Assembly (NCBI RefSeq): GCF_014269225.2 | Contig: NZ_CP077097.1 | Location: 4,909,001-4,973,000 of the forward strand | Origin: Pseudomonas anuradhapurensis | GTDB taxonomy: Bacteria > Pseudomonadota > Gammaproteobacteria > Pseudomonadales > Pseudomonadaceae | Length of the DNA stretch: 64,000 nt | Direction: 5' to 3' | Shown here: one piece after another, positions 10,059 to 20,223 of the stretch | How the letters are laid out: every line of letters starts with the position of its first letter | Numbering within the stretch: the first letter of the stretch is position 1 | The notes under the pieces: model-generated | Databases searched by the model: none | What the model saw: the letters and a program-made list of their open reading frames with translations, nothing else | Told to the model about the DNA's origin: nothing | Program-made: the position numbers and the translations under genes

Positions 10059-10200
10059 CCTGAACTATGGGCTGCCTGTGCTGGCCTCTGCGCGGATAAA
10101 CCCGCTGCCACAGGGATACCACCGCTCTCAAGGGCAGTGCACTACCCGCGAAGGGCCCAGCACAGGCACATCATTCCTACCTGCTGAAGTGAAATTTCCT

Positions 10201-10215
10201 ACCTGATTATCAGGT
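10201..10215. promoter_or_regulatory. Perfect 15-bp palindrome upstream of the second chemoreceptor
   Basis: ACCTGATTATCAGGT is a perfect inverted repeat (6-3-6) directly in front of the putative -35 element at 10215. A direct repeat TTCCTACCTG occurs twice just before it, about 22 bp apart. The position suggests an operator. No regulator is identified. Confidence 0.4.
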
Positions 10216-10242
10216 CAAGTCCTACAACTCCGCTGCCGATTG
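10215..10242 (+). promoter_or_regulatory. Putative FliA promoter of the second chemoreceptor
   Basis: TCAAGTCC at 10215 and GCCGATTG at 10235-10242 resemble sigma-28 elements of pseudomonads (TCAAG...GCCGATA). The spacing is one base longer than in the 8063 promoter. It lies 62 bp upstream of the ATG at 10305. Confidence 0.55.
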
Positions 10243-10304
10243 GCAGAGGTGTGATGCTGGCAATGCGCCCGCACGCCCTCCCCCCAATTGCACGGAGACT
10301 CACC

Positions 10305-12248
10305 ATGCTCGGCTACCTCAACCGCAAGCTCGGCAACATCAGTGTCGGTGCCAAGCTGGCCCTCGGCTTTGCCGTGGTGCTGCTGCTTACCCTGGCCACT
10401 ACGATCAGCGGCTGGCGCGCGCTGGATGGCGCTATCGTGCGCTCGCAGCAACTCAGCGAGATTGGCCTGATCAACGACCTGACCAAGGACCTGCGCGCAG
10501 AGCGCATCACCTACCGGGTCCTCAACGATGACACCAGCCGATCGCGGATAACCAGCATTCTCGATCAGCTGAACGACAGGCTGGCCACCCTGCAGCAACG
10601 CAGCAACGTCGACGAGTCAAGGCAGATACTCAGCGAAAAGCTGGCCTTGCTGCAGCGCCTGCGCGACGACTTCAGCGAACTGCAACGCAGCGTCGCTGAC
10701 CGCATTGCCCTGCGCCAGGCCATGCAGGCCCAAGAGCAGAAACTCAACGATGCGATCGACGAACTGCAGACCCAGGCCTTGCTGAGGATGGGTGCCGATA
10801 GCCAGCAAAGAGGCGTACTCGGCCTGATGGACACCGTAAGCCGGCACATCGACGGTGCCAACCAGCAGAGCCTGGTGCCGGCCTACACCTTTTCTCCCGT
10901 CGAGGACTTCGCCAAGGTTGGAAACAGCGCCCTCGATGCCGCGGACAGCAGCCTGGAACAACTGCTCAGAGGCCTTGCCCCGCTGGGCTTGCCCCGCGCC
11001 CTGAGCGAACAGCCTGGGGCCGAACTGGCCAAGTACCGCGCCAGCCTGGACCAGTACCGCCGCGCCGCCGTGCGCGTCGAGCAGCTGCAGAACAACCTGG
11101 AAACCATGGGCGACGAATTGCGTGCCGTGAGCCTGGGACTGGGCAAGCGCAAGGTCGAGCAACGCGACAGCGAAGCCCTGGCCGCCCGCTCGCTGCTGAC
11201 CAGCGTGGCATTGCTGGCGCTGCTGGTGGGTGTCGTGGCCGGCTGGCTGATCACCCTGCAGATTACCCAGCCCCTGCGCCAGACCCTGGCCGTAGCCGCG
11301 CGCATTGCCAAGGGCGACCTGAGCCAGGTCGAAGCCGTGCAGCGCCGTGACGAGATGGGCCAGCTGCAAAGCAGCATGCGCGACATGACCTTGAGCCTGC
11401 GCGAGCTGATCGGCGGCATCGACCAGGGTGTCGGCCAGCTGTCACAGGCCGCCTCGGAGCTGGCCACCAGCAGCGAGGATACCAAGCTGCGCATCAACCA
11501 GCAGCGCGAGGAAACCGACCAGGTGGCCACCGCCATGAACCAGATGAGCGCCACGGTGCAGGAAGTCGCGCAGAACGCCGAACAGGCCTCGCTGGCCGCG
11601 ACCAATGCCGACCAGCAGGCGCAGATGGGCGACCAGGTGGTGGCCGAGGCCATCGGCCGGATTGAACAGCTGGCCGGGCAGATGGACCATTGCCTGGCGG
11701 CCATGCAGCACCTGGCTGGCGAGAGCCAGCGCATCGGCAGCATCCTCGATGTGATCAAGTCGGTGTCCGAACAGACCAACCTGCTGGCCCTGAATGCAGC
11801 AATCGAAGCAGCACGGGCCGGTGAAGCCGGGCGCGGCTTTGCCGTGGTGGCCGACGAAGTCCGTGGCCTGGCCCAGCGCACGTCGACCGCGACCGAAGAA
11901 ATTGGCCAACTGATCGACAGCTTGCACAATGGCACCGACGAAGTGACCCGACTACTGGACAACAGCAAGAGCCTGACCGAGCAAAGCGTGGAACTGAGCC
12001 GCCGCGCCGGGCATGCGCTGAGCCAGATTACCGACACGGTGTCGAACATCCAGGGCATGAACCAGCAGATCGCCACGGCCAGCGAAGAGCAGAGCGTGGT
12101 TGCCGAACAGATCAACCGTAGTGTGCTGAATGTGCGGGACGTGTCGGATCAGACCAGCGCAGCCAGTGAGCAGACCGCGGCTTCGAGCGGGGAACTGGAG
12201 CAGTTGGGGCAACAGCTGCGGGGGATGGTGAGGCGCTTCAGCATTTGA
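10305..12248 (+). CDS. Methyl-accepting chemotaxis protein, second HBM-type receptor
   Basis: The 647-residue product has the same architecture as its upstream neighbour: TM1 near residues 17-38, a long helical periplasmic domain, TM2 near 290-312, HAMP, and a signalling tip [20 protein letters not shown]. The cytoplasmic halves of the two are very similar while the sensor halves differ, which is what tandem duplication followed by sensor divergence would give. The ligand cannot be predicted. The ATG at 10305 is chosen because GGAG lies eight bases upstream and the N-terminus then matches that of the neighbour ([14 protein letters not shown] against [14 protein letters not shown]). Confidence 0.9.
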   Translation: MLGYLNRKLGNISVGAKLALGFAVVLLLTLATTISGWRALDGAIVRSQQLSEIGLINDLTKDLRAERITYRVLNDDTSRSRITSILDQLNDRLATLQQRSNVDESRQILSEKLALLQRLRDDFSELQRSVADRIALRQAMQAQEQKLNDAIDELQTQALLRMGADSQQRGVLGLMDTVSRHIDGANQQSLVPAYTFSPVEDFAKVGNSALDAADSSLEQLLRGLAPLGLPRALSEQPGAELAKYRASLDQYRRAAVRVEQLQNNLETMGDELRAVSLGLGKRKVEQRDSEALAARSLLTSVALLALLVGVVAGWLITLQITQPLRQTLAVAARIAKGDLSQVEAVQRRDEMGQLQSSMRDMTLSLRELIGGIDQGVGQLSQAASELATSSEDTKLRINQQREETDQVATAMNQMSATVQEVAQNAEQASLAATNADQQAQMGDQVVAEAIGRIEQLAGQMDHCLAAMQHLAGESQRIGSILDVIKSVSEQTNLLALNAAIEAARAGEAGRGFAVVADEVRGLAQRTSTATEEIGQLIDSLHNGTDEVTRLLDNSKSLTEQSVELSRRAGHALSQITDTVSNIQGMNQQIATASEEQSVVAEQINRSVLNVRDVSDQTSAASEQTAASSGELEQLGQQLRGMVRRFSI

Positions 12249-12255
12249 GATTGCC

Positions 12256-12381
12256 GGGGCTGCCTTGCAGCCCTTTCGCGACGCAAGGCCGCTCCTACAG
12301 GTGATCGCGGTTTCCCCTGGGGTCGCGCGCATTTCCCGGTAGGAGCGGCCTTGTGTCGCGAAAGGGGCGCAAAGCGCCCCG
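12256..12381. repeat. REP-like inverted pair between convergent genes
   Basis: Arms at 12271-12297 and 12340-12366 are complementary at 26 of 27 positions (core GCAAGGCCGCTCCTA). GGGGCTGCC...GCAGCCC and GGGGCGC...GCGCCCC hairpins flank them. It lies between the chemoreceptor and the convergent ABC transporter operon, where it can act as a bidirectional terminator. It is the second palindrome family in this window; related copies are at 41182 and 58039. Confidence 0.8.
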
Positions 12382-12385
12382 GTGG

Positions 12386-13120
12386 TTACAGCACCTGGCG
12401 CAGGAAGGCCTGCGCACGCGGGTCCTTCGGCGCAGCGAAGAATGCCGACGGTGGCGAATCTTCCAGCAACTTGCCATGGTCGAAGAACAGCACGCGGTCC
12501 GCCACTTCGCGGGCAAAGCCCATTTCGTGGGTGACGCAGACCATGGTCATGCCTTCCTGGGCGAGGGCCTTCATCACGTCCAGCACCTCGCCGACCATTT
12601 CCGGGTCCAGCGCGGAAGTCGGCTCGTCGAACAGCATCACTTTCGGGTCCATGGCCAGGGCACGGGCAATCGCCACCCGCTGCTGCTGGCCGCCGGACAG
12701 GCGTGACGGGTATTCGTTGGCCTTCTGCGCAATGCCGACTTTCTCCAGCAGTGCCCGGGCCTTGGCCTCGCGCTCGGCCTTGTTGCGCTTGCGCACCACC
12801 TTTTGCGCCAGGCACAGGTTTTCCAGCACGGTCATGTGCGGGAACAGGTTGAAGTGCTGGAACACCATGCCGACTTCGCGGCGGTAGGCGTTGATGTCGG
12901 TCTTCGGGTCGGCCAGTTGCAGGCCATCGATGGCCACATGGCCCTGGTCGAAATGCTCCAGGCCATTGAGGCAACGCAGGAAGGTCGACTTGCCCGAACC
13001 CGACGGCCCAAGCACCACCACCACTTCGCCCTTGGCGACCTGGGTGGTGACGTTATCCACAGCGCGGACCACGTGGCCACGGGTGTCGAAGACTTTCAGC
13101 AGGTCACGGACTTCAATCAC
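12386..13120 (-). CDS. Polar amino-acid ABC transporter, ATP-binding protein
   Basis: This 244-residue ATPase powers amino-acid uptake. Walker A is GPSGSGKST, the signature is [15 protein letters not shown], Walker B is [13 protein letters not shown], and the switch histidine is in [10 protein letters not shown]. It belongs to the GlnQ/HisP family. GTG at 13120 is chosen as start because GGAGG lies ten bases upstream and the protein then begins [11 protein letters not shown]; a TTG nine bases earlier is possible but too close to the ribosome site. It overlaps the permease gene by 8 bp. The substrate is not evident; from memory it corresponds to KT2440 PP_5022. Confidence 0.93.
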   Translation of the reverse strand: MIEVRDLLKVFDTRGHVVRAVDNVTTQVAKGEVVVVLGPSGSGKSTFLRCLNGLEHFDQGHVAIDGLQLADPKTDINAYRREVGMVFQHFNLFPHMTVLENLCLAQKVVRKRNKAEREAKARALLEKVGIAQKANEYPSRLSGGQQQRVAIARALAMDPKVMLFDEPTSALDPEMVGEVLDVMKALAQEGMTMVCVTHEMGFAREVADRVLFFDHGKLLEDSPPSAFFAAPKDPRAQAFLRQVL

Positions 13121-14075
13121 TTTGCGCAAGCCTCCGCTCGAGCCGGCTGGCCAGGTGCGACAGCGGCAGGTTGATCAGCAGGTACAGGCCTGCCACGCAG
13201 AACCAGATCTCGAAGGTCGAGAACGAGGTGGTGATGGCCTCGCGGCCACTTTTGGTCAGTTCGGTGATGGCGATCACCGAGACCAGCGAGGTGTCCTTGA
13301 CCAGGCTGATGAACTGGCCGGCCAACGGCGGCAGCACACGCTTGAACGCCTGCGGCAGGATCACATGGCGCATCGACTGGCCCGCATTCAGGCCCAGCGA
13401 GCGGGCGGCTTCGTTCTGGCCCTTGGCGATGGATTGCACACCGGCACGCACGATCTCGGCCACGTAGGCGCCCGTGAACAGCGCCAGCGCGGCCACCCCG
13501 GCAAACTCGCGGGACAGGTTGAGCACGGTGCCGATGAAGAAATAGAAGATGAAGATCTGGACCAGCAGCGGAGTACCGCGCACCAGTTCGACATAGACCG
13601 TCGACAGGTCACGCAAGGTCGGGTTGCTGGACAGCCGGCAGAGGCCGGCGAACAGGCCGATGACCAGGCCCAGGGCACCGGACACCACCGAAATCCACAG
13701 GGTGGTCCACAGGCCCCAGGCCAGTGGGCCGGCGGCCCAGTGGCGGGTAACGCCAACCTGGTCTCCTTCGGCGACATCATCGCCACGGGCCAGTTGCAGG
13801 CTGTCCTTGGCCACGTCGAGCACCTGCTCGTCACCGTTCTCGTCCTTCAGCGTGACGCGAGCGCTGTCACCTGAGATGACAATCTCCTGCACGGTACCGT
13901 AACCGGCGGCGCGCTGTGCCTCCTCGGCCTTGTAGGCGAAGTACTGCGGTACGCGGTTCCAGCGCCACTCGTAGGAAATCATCGAGGTGGCCAGGTACAG
14001 GCTGAACGCCAGGCCCACCAGGACCAGGGCGGTCAGGCCATGCCAGGGCCACTGGGCTTTCTTGTGTTTGATCAC
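13113..14075 (-). CDS. Polar amino-acid ABC transporter, permease with periplasmic insertion
   Basis: This 320-residue permease carries the HisM/GlnP-type core with the EAA-like loop ([21 protein letters not shown]). It is longer than the usual 220-250 residues. After the first membrane helix (about residues 14-32) comes a soluble insertion of roughly 90 residues (about 38-125), rich in charged residues and short strands, before the core begins. Only one permease gene is present, so the transporter should be a homodimer of this subunit. The start is GTG with GGAAG upstream. Confidence 0.9.
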   Translation of the reverse strand: MIKHKKAQWPWHGLTALVLVGLAFSLYLATSMISYEWRWNRVPQYFAYKAEEAQRAAGYGTVQEIVISGDSARVTLKDENGDEQVLDVAKDSLQLARGDDVAEGDQVGVTRHWAAGPLAWGLWTTLWISVVSGALGLVIGLFAGLCRLSSNPTLRDLSTVYVELVRGTPLLVQIFIFYFFIGTVLNLSREFAGVAALALFTGAYVAEIVRAGVQSIAKGQNEAARSLGLNAGQSMRHVILPQAFKRVLPPLAGQFISLVKDTSLVSVIAITELTKSGREAITTSFSTFEIWFCVAGLYLLINLPLSHLASRLERRLAQSD

Positions 14076-14098
14076 GTGGGGTACTTCCGTAAATGCGA

Positions 14099-14121
14099 AC
14101 GCGCAGGGTTTGCCTGCGCGT
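14099..14121. other. Intercistronic stem-loop between binding protein and permease genes
   Basis: ACGCGCAGG and CCTGCGCGT form a perfect 9-bp stem with a five-base loop in the 79 bp between the two genes. There is no T-tract. Such hairpins after a binding-protein gene usually stabilise its mRNA and lower expression of the membrane components. Confidence 0.6.
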
Positions 14122-14154
14122 CGGGGTCATAAAGCCGGGCTTGTGGCCTGGGCC

Positions 14155-14955
14155 TTATTCCATTTCCTTCAGCCAGTCCTTGTTCTTGAACCACTTGTCG
14201 TGAATACGATCGTAGGTCCCGTCGTTCTTGATCTGGTGCAGGAAGTTGTTGATGAAGTTGATGCTGTCGTAGTCGCCTTTCTTCAGGCCGAAGGCCAGCG
14301 GCTCGTAGGTGAAGGGTTCTTCGAGGAACAGCAGCTTGCCGGCACCGGCCTTGTCCACGGCGACGACGTTGTAAGGCGCGTCGTAGACGAAGGCATCAGC
14401 CTTGCCGTTGACCACGTCCATTACCGCTTCCTGCTCGTTGTCATAGCCATGGTACTTGGCTTTGCCGATCAGCTTCTTGGCGACCATTTCACCGGTGGTA
14501 CCCAGCTTGGAAGTCAGGCGGTACTTTTCGTTGTTCAGGTCCTTGTACGACTTGATCTCGCCCGCCAGCTCCTTACGGATCAGCAGGGTCTGGCCGACCA
14601 CGATGAAGGGTTCGCTGAAGTTCAGGCGCAGGTTGCGTTCCTGGGTCAGGGTCATGCCGCTGCCGATCATGTCGAACTTGTCGGTCAGCAGGGCCGGAAT
14701 GATGCCGTCATAGGCGGTGGAGACCGGCTCGAACTTGACGCCCATGGACTTGGCCATGGCTTTGAGGATGTCGACCTCGAAGCCGATGATCTCGCCACGC
14801 TTGTTGGTCATCTGGAACGGCATGTAGGTCGGGTCCATGCCCACCCGCAGGGTGCCGCGCTTGACCGCGTCATCGATGGCCCCCGCCTGGGCCGCAGTCA
14901 CCGCGACCAGGGCGGTGACACCGACCAGCAGTCGCGAAAGGTATTTCTTGATCAT
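14155..14955 (-). CDS. Polar amino-acid ABC transporter, periplasmic binding protein
   Basis: The 266-residue precursor has a signal peptide ending near AAQAGA (residues 19-26). The mature part shows the family-3 solute-binding signature: GTLRVGMDPTYMPFQM, later GFEVDILKAMAKSMGVKFE, then the hinge. It delivers a polar amino acid to the permease and ATPase encoded downstream. The ATG at 14955 has AGGGGA upstream. As the first gene of the operon, its promoter should be in 14956-15112. Confidence 0.94.
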   Translation of the reverse strand: MIKKYLSRLLVGVTALVAVTAAQAGAIDDAVKRGTLRVGMDPTYMPFQMTNKRGEIIGFEVDILKAMAKSMGVKFEPVSTAYDGIIPALLTDKFDMIGSGMTLTQERNLRLNFSEPFIVVGQTLLIRKELAGEIKSYKDLNNEKYRLTSKLGTTGEMVAKKLIGKAKYHGYDNEQEAVMDVVNGKADAFVYDAPYNVVAVDKAGAGKLLFLEEPFTYEPLAFGLKKGDYDSINFINNFLHQIKNDGTYDRIHDKWFKNKDWLKEME

Positions 14956-15112
14956 CACCAGGTCCCCTAACAAGAAAAGTAGCGAATCTTATTGTTGGCA
15001 CGGCCGTACTGGCCGATGCGGCATATCGGAGAGGGATGCTAACGCATGGCGGCCCGGGGACCTAGAGCTGGGGGGGACTTTGTTGGCCAAAATCGAGGCA
15101 AGGCCCTAAAAG

Positions 15113-15226
15113 CTTCGCGGGCACGTCGGATCGCCGCACCGCCGCTCCCACAGGTACAGCGCATGCCTCAAAGGCTGTGCAGTACCTGTGGGAGCGGCGG
15201 TGCGGCGATCCGACGTGCCCGCGAAG
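15113..15226. repeat. Perfect 45-bp inverted repeat (REP pair) after opgH
   Basis: Arms 15113-15157 and 15182-15226 are exact complements over 45 bp, separated by 24 bp. Each arm contains the P. putida REP core (GTGGGAGCGGCGGTGCGGCG). It lies nine bases beyond the opgH stop and about 160 bp before the binding-protein start, on the same coding strand. It is a likely transcript-end or mRNA-protection structure for opgGH. Confidence 0.85.
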
Positions 15227-15234
15227 AGGCCCGA

Positions 15235-17808
15235 TCAGGCGCCGACGAGTGCCGGCTGGCCTTCATTCTCCGGATGCAGCGGCAACAGCGGCGAATGCGG
15301 GTCGTTCTTTATCGATGCACGCCACACATCGATCCACGCCGCATTGTGCTCGGCCCACACCTGTTCGTGCAGGCGGCTCAGCGCCACCGGGTCGCTGAGC
15401 AGGGCCAGGCGGGTGTTGAGGTCCAGCCCCTTCGGCCCGACCTCCATCGCCTTGGCCACACGCTCGGCACGCAGCGCCTCGATCGGTGCCGCCTGGCCGT
15501 GACGGGCCGTGGCCATGGCGCAGGCCAGGGCGTTCTGCCGCGGGTCGACCACAGCGCGCACGAAGCCATCATGCAGGGCATGCCAGCGGTTTTCGTGGGT
15601 GTACTGGTCGGTCGCCAGCAGCTCCTGCGGGGTGGCGTATTCCTCGGGGATGAGGAACAGCTTCTCGTCCTTGGCCGCCAGGCCCAGGCGGGTGCGGCTG
15701 GAAATCACCGAAACCGGGATCGACAGCACCAGCGAACCGACGATGGGCGCCAGCCACCACAGGAAGCTCGGGTTCAGCCAGGCCACCAGCGCCGCCCAGG
15801 CAATCCCCAGCAAGGTCTGTGGGCCATGCCGGCGCACGGCTTCGCTCCAGGGCGTGGAGTCGTCGTCACGCTGCGGCGAGTTCCAGGTCGCCGCCCAGCC
15901 GAGGAACGCGGCCAGCACGAAGCGGGTATGGAAGATCATGCGCACCGGCGCCAGCAGCATGGAGAACAGCATCTCCATCAGCATCGACAGGGTGACCTTG
16001 ATCCGCCCACCGAACTCGGTCGCGCCCTTGGCCCAGATCAGGATGACGCTGAGCAGCTTGGGCAGGAACAGCAGCACGATGGTGGTGGAGAACAGCGCCA
16101 CGGCCTTCTCCGGATGCCACTGCGGCCACAGCGGGTAGAGCTGGTACGGCTCGATGAAGTACTGCGGCTCCATCAACGTGTTGGTCGCCAACAGCGCGGT
16201 CGACAGCACCAGGAACAGGAACCACAACGGCGCCGACAGGTACGACATCACCCCGGTGAGGAACACCGCGCGGTGCACCGGATGCATGCCCTTGACCAGG
16301 AACAGGCGGAAGTTCATCAGGTTGCCGTGGCACCAGCGGCGGTCACGCTTGAGCTCGTCGAGCAGGTTCGGCGGCAATTCTTCGTAGCTGCCCGGCAGGT
16401 CGTAGGCGATCCACACGCCCCAACCGGCGCGGCGCATCAGCGCGGCCTCGACGAAGTCGTGGGACAGGATCGCACCGGCGAACGCCCCCTTGCCCGGCAA
16501 CGGCGCCAGGGCGCAGTGCTCGATGAACGGCTTCATGCGGATGATCGCGTTGTGGCCCCAATAGTGCGACTCGCCCAGCTGCCAGAAGTGCAGGCCGGCG
16601 GTGAACAACGGGCCGTACACGCGGGTGGCGAACTGCTGCAGGCGCGCGTACAGGGTGTCCATGCCCGAGGCTTTCGGCCCGGTCTGGATGATGCCGGCGT
16701 CCGGGTTGGCCTCCATCAGGCGCACCAGGCTGCTCAGGCACTCGCCGCTCATGACGCTGTCGGCGTCGAGCACGACCATGTACTTGTACTCGCCACCCCA
16801 GCGACGGCAGAAGTCGTCGAGGTTGCCGCTCTTGCGCTTCACCCGACGCCGACGGCGGCGGTAGAAGATACGGCCGAAGCCTTTGGTTTCGCGGCACACG
16901 TCGAGCCAGGCCTGTTGCTCGGCCACGGCGATGTCGGTGTCGTTGGTGTCGCTGAGCACGAAGAAGTCGAAACGGTCGAGGTTGCCGCTGGCGGCTACCG
17001 ACTCGAACGTCGCACGCAGGCCGGCGAACACCCGCGGTACGTCTTCGTTGCAGATCGGCATCACCAGCGCAGTGCGCGCCTCGGGCGCGATCGGCTCATT
17101 ACCGGCGCTGCTTCCCGAGATCTTGTATTTGTCACGCCCGGTGAGCAACTCGAGGAAGCCCATCAGTGCGGTCCAGAACCCTGCCGACACCCAGCAGAAC
17201 AGGATGCCGAACAGAACCAGGATGGAGGTTTGCAGGGCATACGGCCATACCTGCACCACGGTGTCCCACAGCGGCTGGTTGGCGACTTCGTCGAAGTCCA
17301 CGAACGACCAGCCCTGGTACGGCAGGATACCTTTCATGTACCAGCCGGCGACGATGGTCTGGCCGATCATCAGCGCCAACAGGATGTAACGGCGGATCGA
17401 ACCGACCGTGCGCCAGCGGGCCGGCGGCAGCTCGCGCTTGGGCGGCTGCGGTGCATTGGTACGGCCAGTCATGCGCCGCCACATGCGGATCAGCACGTTG
17501 GTACGCCATGGCTCGGGCACGACCTTGGTGCGCTTGATCGGCGGGGCGATCTTCAGGCACAGGCGGCCGCTGCCGTCGACGCCGAGCATTTCGGCGTCCT
17601 CCAGCTCGGCGGCGCTGCCTACGGTCAGGCGCGGCCCCACCGAGGCCTGCACGGCCTCGGCAGAGCTGGCGGCCGGGTTGGCCGCCAGGCGTTGGTGCAG
17701 CTCACTGAAGGACGTGCAGTTGGCGAGTTCCGCCCGTTGCTCGTCGCTCAGTGGTAGATGGGCCAGGTATTCGCGCAGCGATTCCGGCCTTGCGCTTGAG
17801 TTACTCAT
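15235..17808 (-). CDS. opgH: Glucans biosynthesis glucosyltransferase OpgH (MdoH)
   Basis: OpgH (857 residues) is the inner-membrane family-2 glycosyltransferase that makes the beta-1,2-linked backbone of osmoregulated periplasmic glucan from UDP-glucose and moves it to the periplasm. The catalytic region carries VVLDADS, a second acidic motif and DRRWCHGN, the Q/R-x-x-R-W type substrate site. About eight hydrophobic segments are spread along the chain: two before the catalytic domain (near 140-160 and 190-215) and the rest after it. It overlaps the opgG stop by 8 bp, the usual coupled arrangement. Confidence 0.97.
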   Translation of the reverse strand: MSNSSARPESLREYLAHLPLSDEQRAELANCTSFSELHQRLAANPAASSAEAVQASVGPRLTVGSAAELEDAEMLGVDGSGRLCLKIAPPIKRTKVVPEPWRTNVLIRMWRRMTGRTNAPQPPKRELPPARWRTVGSIRRYILLALMIGQTIVAGWYMKGILPYQGWSFVDFDEVANQPLWDTVVQVWPYALQTSILVLFGILFCWVSAGFWTALMGFLELLTGRDKYKISGSSAGNEPIAPEARTALVMPICNEDVPRVFAGLRATFESVAASGNLDRFDFFVLSDTNDTDIAVAEQQAWLDVCRETKGFGRIFYRRRRRRVKRKSGNLDDFCRRWGGEYKYMVVLDADSVMSGECLSSLVRLMEANPDAGIIQTGPKASGMDTLYARLQQFATRVYGPLFTAGLHFWQLGESHYWGHNAIIRMKPFIEHCALAPLPGKGAFAGAILSHDFVEAALMRRAGWGVWIAYDLPGSYEELPPNLLDELKRDRRWCHGNLMNFRLFLVKGMHPVHRAVFLTGVMSYLSAPLWFLFLVLSTALLATNTLMEPQYFIEPYQLYPLWPQWHPEKAVALFSTTIVLLFLPKLLSVILIWAKGATEFGGRIKVTLSMLMEMLFSMLLAPVRMIFHTRFVLAAFLGWAATWNSPQRDDDSTPWSEAVRRHGPQTLLGIAWAALVAWLNPSFLWWLAPIVGSLVLSIPVSVISSRTRLGLAAKDEKLFLIPEEYATPQELLATDQYTHENRWHALHDGFVRAVVDPRQNALACAMATARHGQAAPIEALRAERVAKAMEVGPKGLDLNTRLALLSDPVALSRLHEQVWAEHNAAWIDVWRASIKNDPHSPLLPLHPENEGQPALVGA

Positions 17809-19522
17809 CGGCAGGCAACTGATAGCTCCAGGTCTCGGTCAGCACCTTCTCGGTGGTGGCCGGGGTCCCGTTGGTGGGCGCCGCATCGGCGGCAGGTTGT
17901 TCGGCCTTGGCGGCTTTGTCGGCCTTGGCATGCTTGGCTGCAGCCTTGTCCTGCTTGGCATCCGCGGCAGGCTTGGTGCTTTCGACCGGCACGTCACGCA
18001 CCAGCGCGGCACGCATTTCGGTCGATTTGTTGGCTTCCTTGACCTTCAGCCGCAGGGTCAGGCGCCAGCCCTTGGTCTCTGGGTTATAGCGCAAGTTGTT
18101 CTCGACCACCTCGGCGTTGTCGCCGACGCTGATCTGGCTGCGCACGGCGGTGTCTTCCGGCAAGGCCGCCAGCGCCGGGCCGGCGAAGTCGACCAGGAAG
18201 GCCACGCTGCCGTCAGGCTGGCGAATCAGGTTGGATTGCTTGACGTCACCGGTCGAGCGCAGGGTCTGCTTGACCCAGCCCAGCTCGGGGGCCTGGAACT
18301 TCGGCTCGTCGATGGTCCAGTGCAGGCGGTAGGCGTACTCGAACGGCTTGCCTGGCTCAGGCAGCTTCTCCGGGCTCCAGAAGGCCACGATGTTGTCGTT
18401 GGTTTCGTCGGCAGTCGGGATTTCCACCAGGTCGACGGTACCCTTGCCCCAGTCACCCTTCGGCTCGATCCAGGCGCTCGGGCGCTTCTGGTAGTTGTCG
18501 TCGAGGTCTTCGTAGTCACTGAAGGCGCGCTGGCGCTGCATCAGGCCGAACCCGCGCGGGTTCTCGACGCTGAAGTTGCTCACGGCCAGGTGTTTCGGGT
18601 TGTTCAGCGGGCGCCACAGCCACTCGCCATTGCCAGCATGGATCGACAGGCCTTCGGAGTCATGCAGGGCCGGGCGATAGTTGAGGACCTTGGACGGCTG
18701 GTTGGGGCCGAACAGGTACATGCTGGTCAACGGGGCGATGCCCAGGCGGCTGACGTGATCACGCAGGAACACGCGGGACTGCACGTCGACCACGGTGTCG
18801 TTGCCAGGGCGCAGGGTCAGCTTGTAGGCGCCGGTGGAGCGCGGTGAGTCGAGCAGCGCATAGATCACCAGGTGCTTGTCGGTCGGCTTGGGCTTCTCCA
18901 CCCAGAACTCGGTGAAGCGCGGGAATTCCTCGCCCGACGGCAGCGCGGTGTCGATGGCCAGGCCACGCGCCGACAGGCCGTACACGTGGCCCTTGCCGAC
19001 CACGCGGAAATAGCTGGCGCCAAGCAGGGTCATGATCTCGTCCTGCTTGTCGGCCTTGTTGATCGGGTACAGCACGCGGAAACCGGCGTAACCCAGGTTC
19101 TTGGTGGTTTCCGGGTCGTGCGGCACGTCACCGAACTCGAAGCGGCTCGGGTCGTACTTGATTTCCTCGACCTTGGTGGCGGTGACCTGGTTGATCTTCA
19201 CCGGCGTGTCGAAGTGCATGCCCTGGTGATAGAACGACAGCTTGAACGGGGTCTTGTCCTTGGCCCACTCGGCTTTTTCCTGCAGGAAGTGGATCTTCTG
19301 GTAGTCCGCGAACTTCATGTCGCGGAACACCGCCGGCAGGTTGCTTTTTGGGGCTTCGTACTTCTGACCGGCCAGATCCTTTGCCTTGGCTGCAACATCG
19401 TCAAGATTGAATGCCCACAGCTGGCCCGCGCTCATCAGGCCGACCAGTGCCACACTGGCCATCAGAGCCTTGCGCAGCCCGTTGCCGGGGATTCTTGATG
19501 CTTTTTGTGGACTAACAATCAC
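17801..19522 (-). CDS. opgG: Glucans biosynthesis protein OpgG (MdoG)
   Basis: OpgG (573 residues) is the periplasmic protein that branches or processes osmoregulated glucans made by OpgH. A signal peptide ends near GQLWAF, and the mature part opens [19 protein letters not shown] as in the family. Near the end a Lys/Ala-rich linker ([20 protein letters not shown]) precedes the last residues; it is unusual and low in complexity. GTG at 19522 is chosen as start: GAGGG lies six bases upstream, and the resulting VIVSP...RKALMAS is a proper signal peptide. The longer reading adds a charged stretch before the signal. Confidence 0.95.
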   Translation of the reverse strand: MIVSPQKASRIPGNGLRKALMASVALVGLMSAGQLWAFNLDDVAAKAKDLAGQKYEAPKSNLPAVFRDMKFADYQKIHFLQEKAEWAKDKTPFKLSFYHQGMHFDTPVKINQVTATKVEEIKYDPSRFEFGDVPHDPETTKNLGYAGFRVLYPINKADKQDEIMTLLGASYFRVVGKGHVYGLSARGLAIDTALPSGEEFPRFTEFWVEKPKPTDKHLVIYALLDSPRSTGAYKLTLRPGNDTVVDVQSRVFLRDHVSRLGIAPLTSMYLFGPNQPSKVLNYRPALHDSEGLSIHAGNGEWLWRPLNNPKHLAVSNFSVENPRGFGLMQRQRAFSDYEDLDDNYQKRPSAWIEPKGDWGKGTVDLVEIPTADETNDNIVAFWSPEKLPEPGKPFEYAYRLHWTIDEPKFQAPELGWVKQTLRSTGDVKQSNLIRQPDGSVAFLVDFAGPALAALPEDTAVRSQISVGDNAEVVENNLRYNPETKGWRLTLRLKVKEANKSTEMRAALVRDVPVESTKPAADAKQDKAAAKHAKADKAAKAEQPAADAAPTNGTPATTEKVLTETWSYQLPADE

Positions 19523-19746
19523 GAGCAACCCTCGCCGAAAACAGATCATGAAACCAACGGCCAGCGACAAATGCCGGGTTGGCGAGCACTGTTCGGACCC
19601 CGTGAGGGCGTAATGATTCCCCAAACGGATCCAGACAATGCTCGAGTCAAAGTGAAACGAACCTGCGAACGCAGGCCCATGCAGCGCGCGATTATCCAGC
19701 AGGTCGCGTTACAACGCATCAGGCTGGAACAACTATTTATCGTACA

Positions 19747-19781
19747 AAACCCCTTGTTTTCCTGTGAACAGGGGGTTTTTC
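19747..19781. terminator. Bidirectional terminator between dtd and opgG promoter region
   Basis: AACCCCTTGTT pairs with AACAGGGGGTT with one mismatch, giving a stem followed by TTTTT on the forward strand and GGGGTTTTG on the reverse strand. It lies five bases beyond the dtd stop and should end the pip-dtd transcript. Confidence 0.75.
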
Positions 19782-19785
19782 GACC

Positions 19786-20223
19786 TCATATTTGTAACAT
19801 AAATGTTACGGGGCCATCATTGACCAGGTGTACCTGCATGTCCGCGCCGAATTGCCCGCTCGCCACGTCGCCATGCCGGGCCTTGGCCTGCTGCAAAAGA
19901 TAGTCGAACAACTCGGCGCCAAGGGCCGGTGGCGCCGCCGTCGAAAAGCTCGGACGCATGCCATTGCGGGTATCCGCCGCCAGGGTGAACTGGGAAACCA
20001 GCAACAGCCCGCCGCCAACATCTTTCAGCGACAGGTTCATCTTGCCCTGATCATCGCTGAATACCCGGTAGTTCAACAGTTTGTGCAAGAGCTTGTCGGC
20101 ATGCTCAGGCGAATCCCCGGGTTCGACCGCCACCAGCACCAGCAACCCCTGGTCGATGGCGCCGACGATTTCCCCGGCCACCTCGACCCGTGCGCCACGC
20201 ACGCGCTGCAGCAGGCCCCTCAT
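19786..20223 (-). CDS. dtd: D-aminoacyl-tRNA deacylase Dtd
   Basis: Dtd (145 residues) removes D-amino acids and glycine mischarged on tRNA. The two signature motifs are present: [21 protein letters not shown] in the middle and NDGPVTFML near the C-terminus, which carries the Gly-cisPro active-site element. The ATG overlaps the pip stop by four bases (ATGA), so it is coupled to pip. The coding end contains a GTAACAT/ATGTTAC inverted repeat. Confidence 0.97.
   Translation of the reverse strand: MRGLLQRVRGARVEVAGEIVGAIDQGLLVLVAVEPGDSPEHADKLLHKLLNYRVFSDDQGKMNLSLKDVGGGLLLVSQFTLAADTRNGMRPSFSTAAPPALGAELFDYLLQQAKARHGDVASGQFGADMQVHLVNDGPVTFMLQI

Noticed and set aside
15046-17757. A 903-codon open frame on the strand opposite opgH
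   Set aside because: The opposite strand encodes the well-supported OpgH with all family motifs. The antisense product is rich in Arg/Gln/His/Gly with no domain, as expected for a shadow frame in GC-rich DNA.
17930-17990. Lys/Ala-rich stretch near the end of opgG as a frameshift
   Set aside because: The frame continues to a normal family C-terminus ([11 protein letters not shown]) coupled to opgH. It is a low-complexity linker.
19794-19809. GTAACAT-AA-ATGTTAC palindrome as an operator
   Set aside because: It lies wholly within the last codons of dtd and next to the terminator; no promoter is near enough on either strand to make an operator likely.
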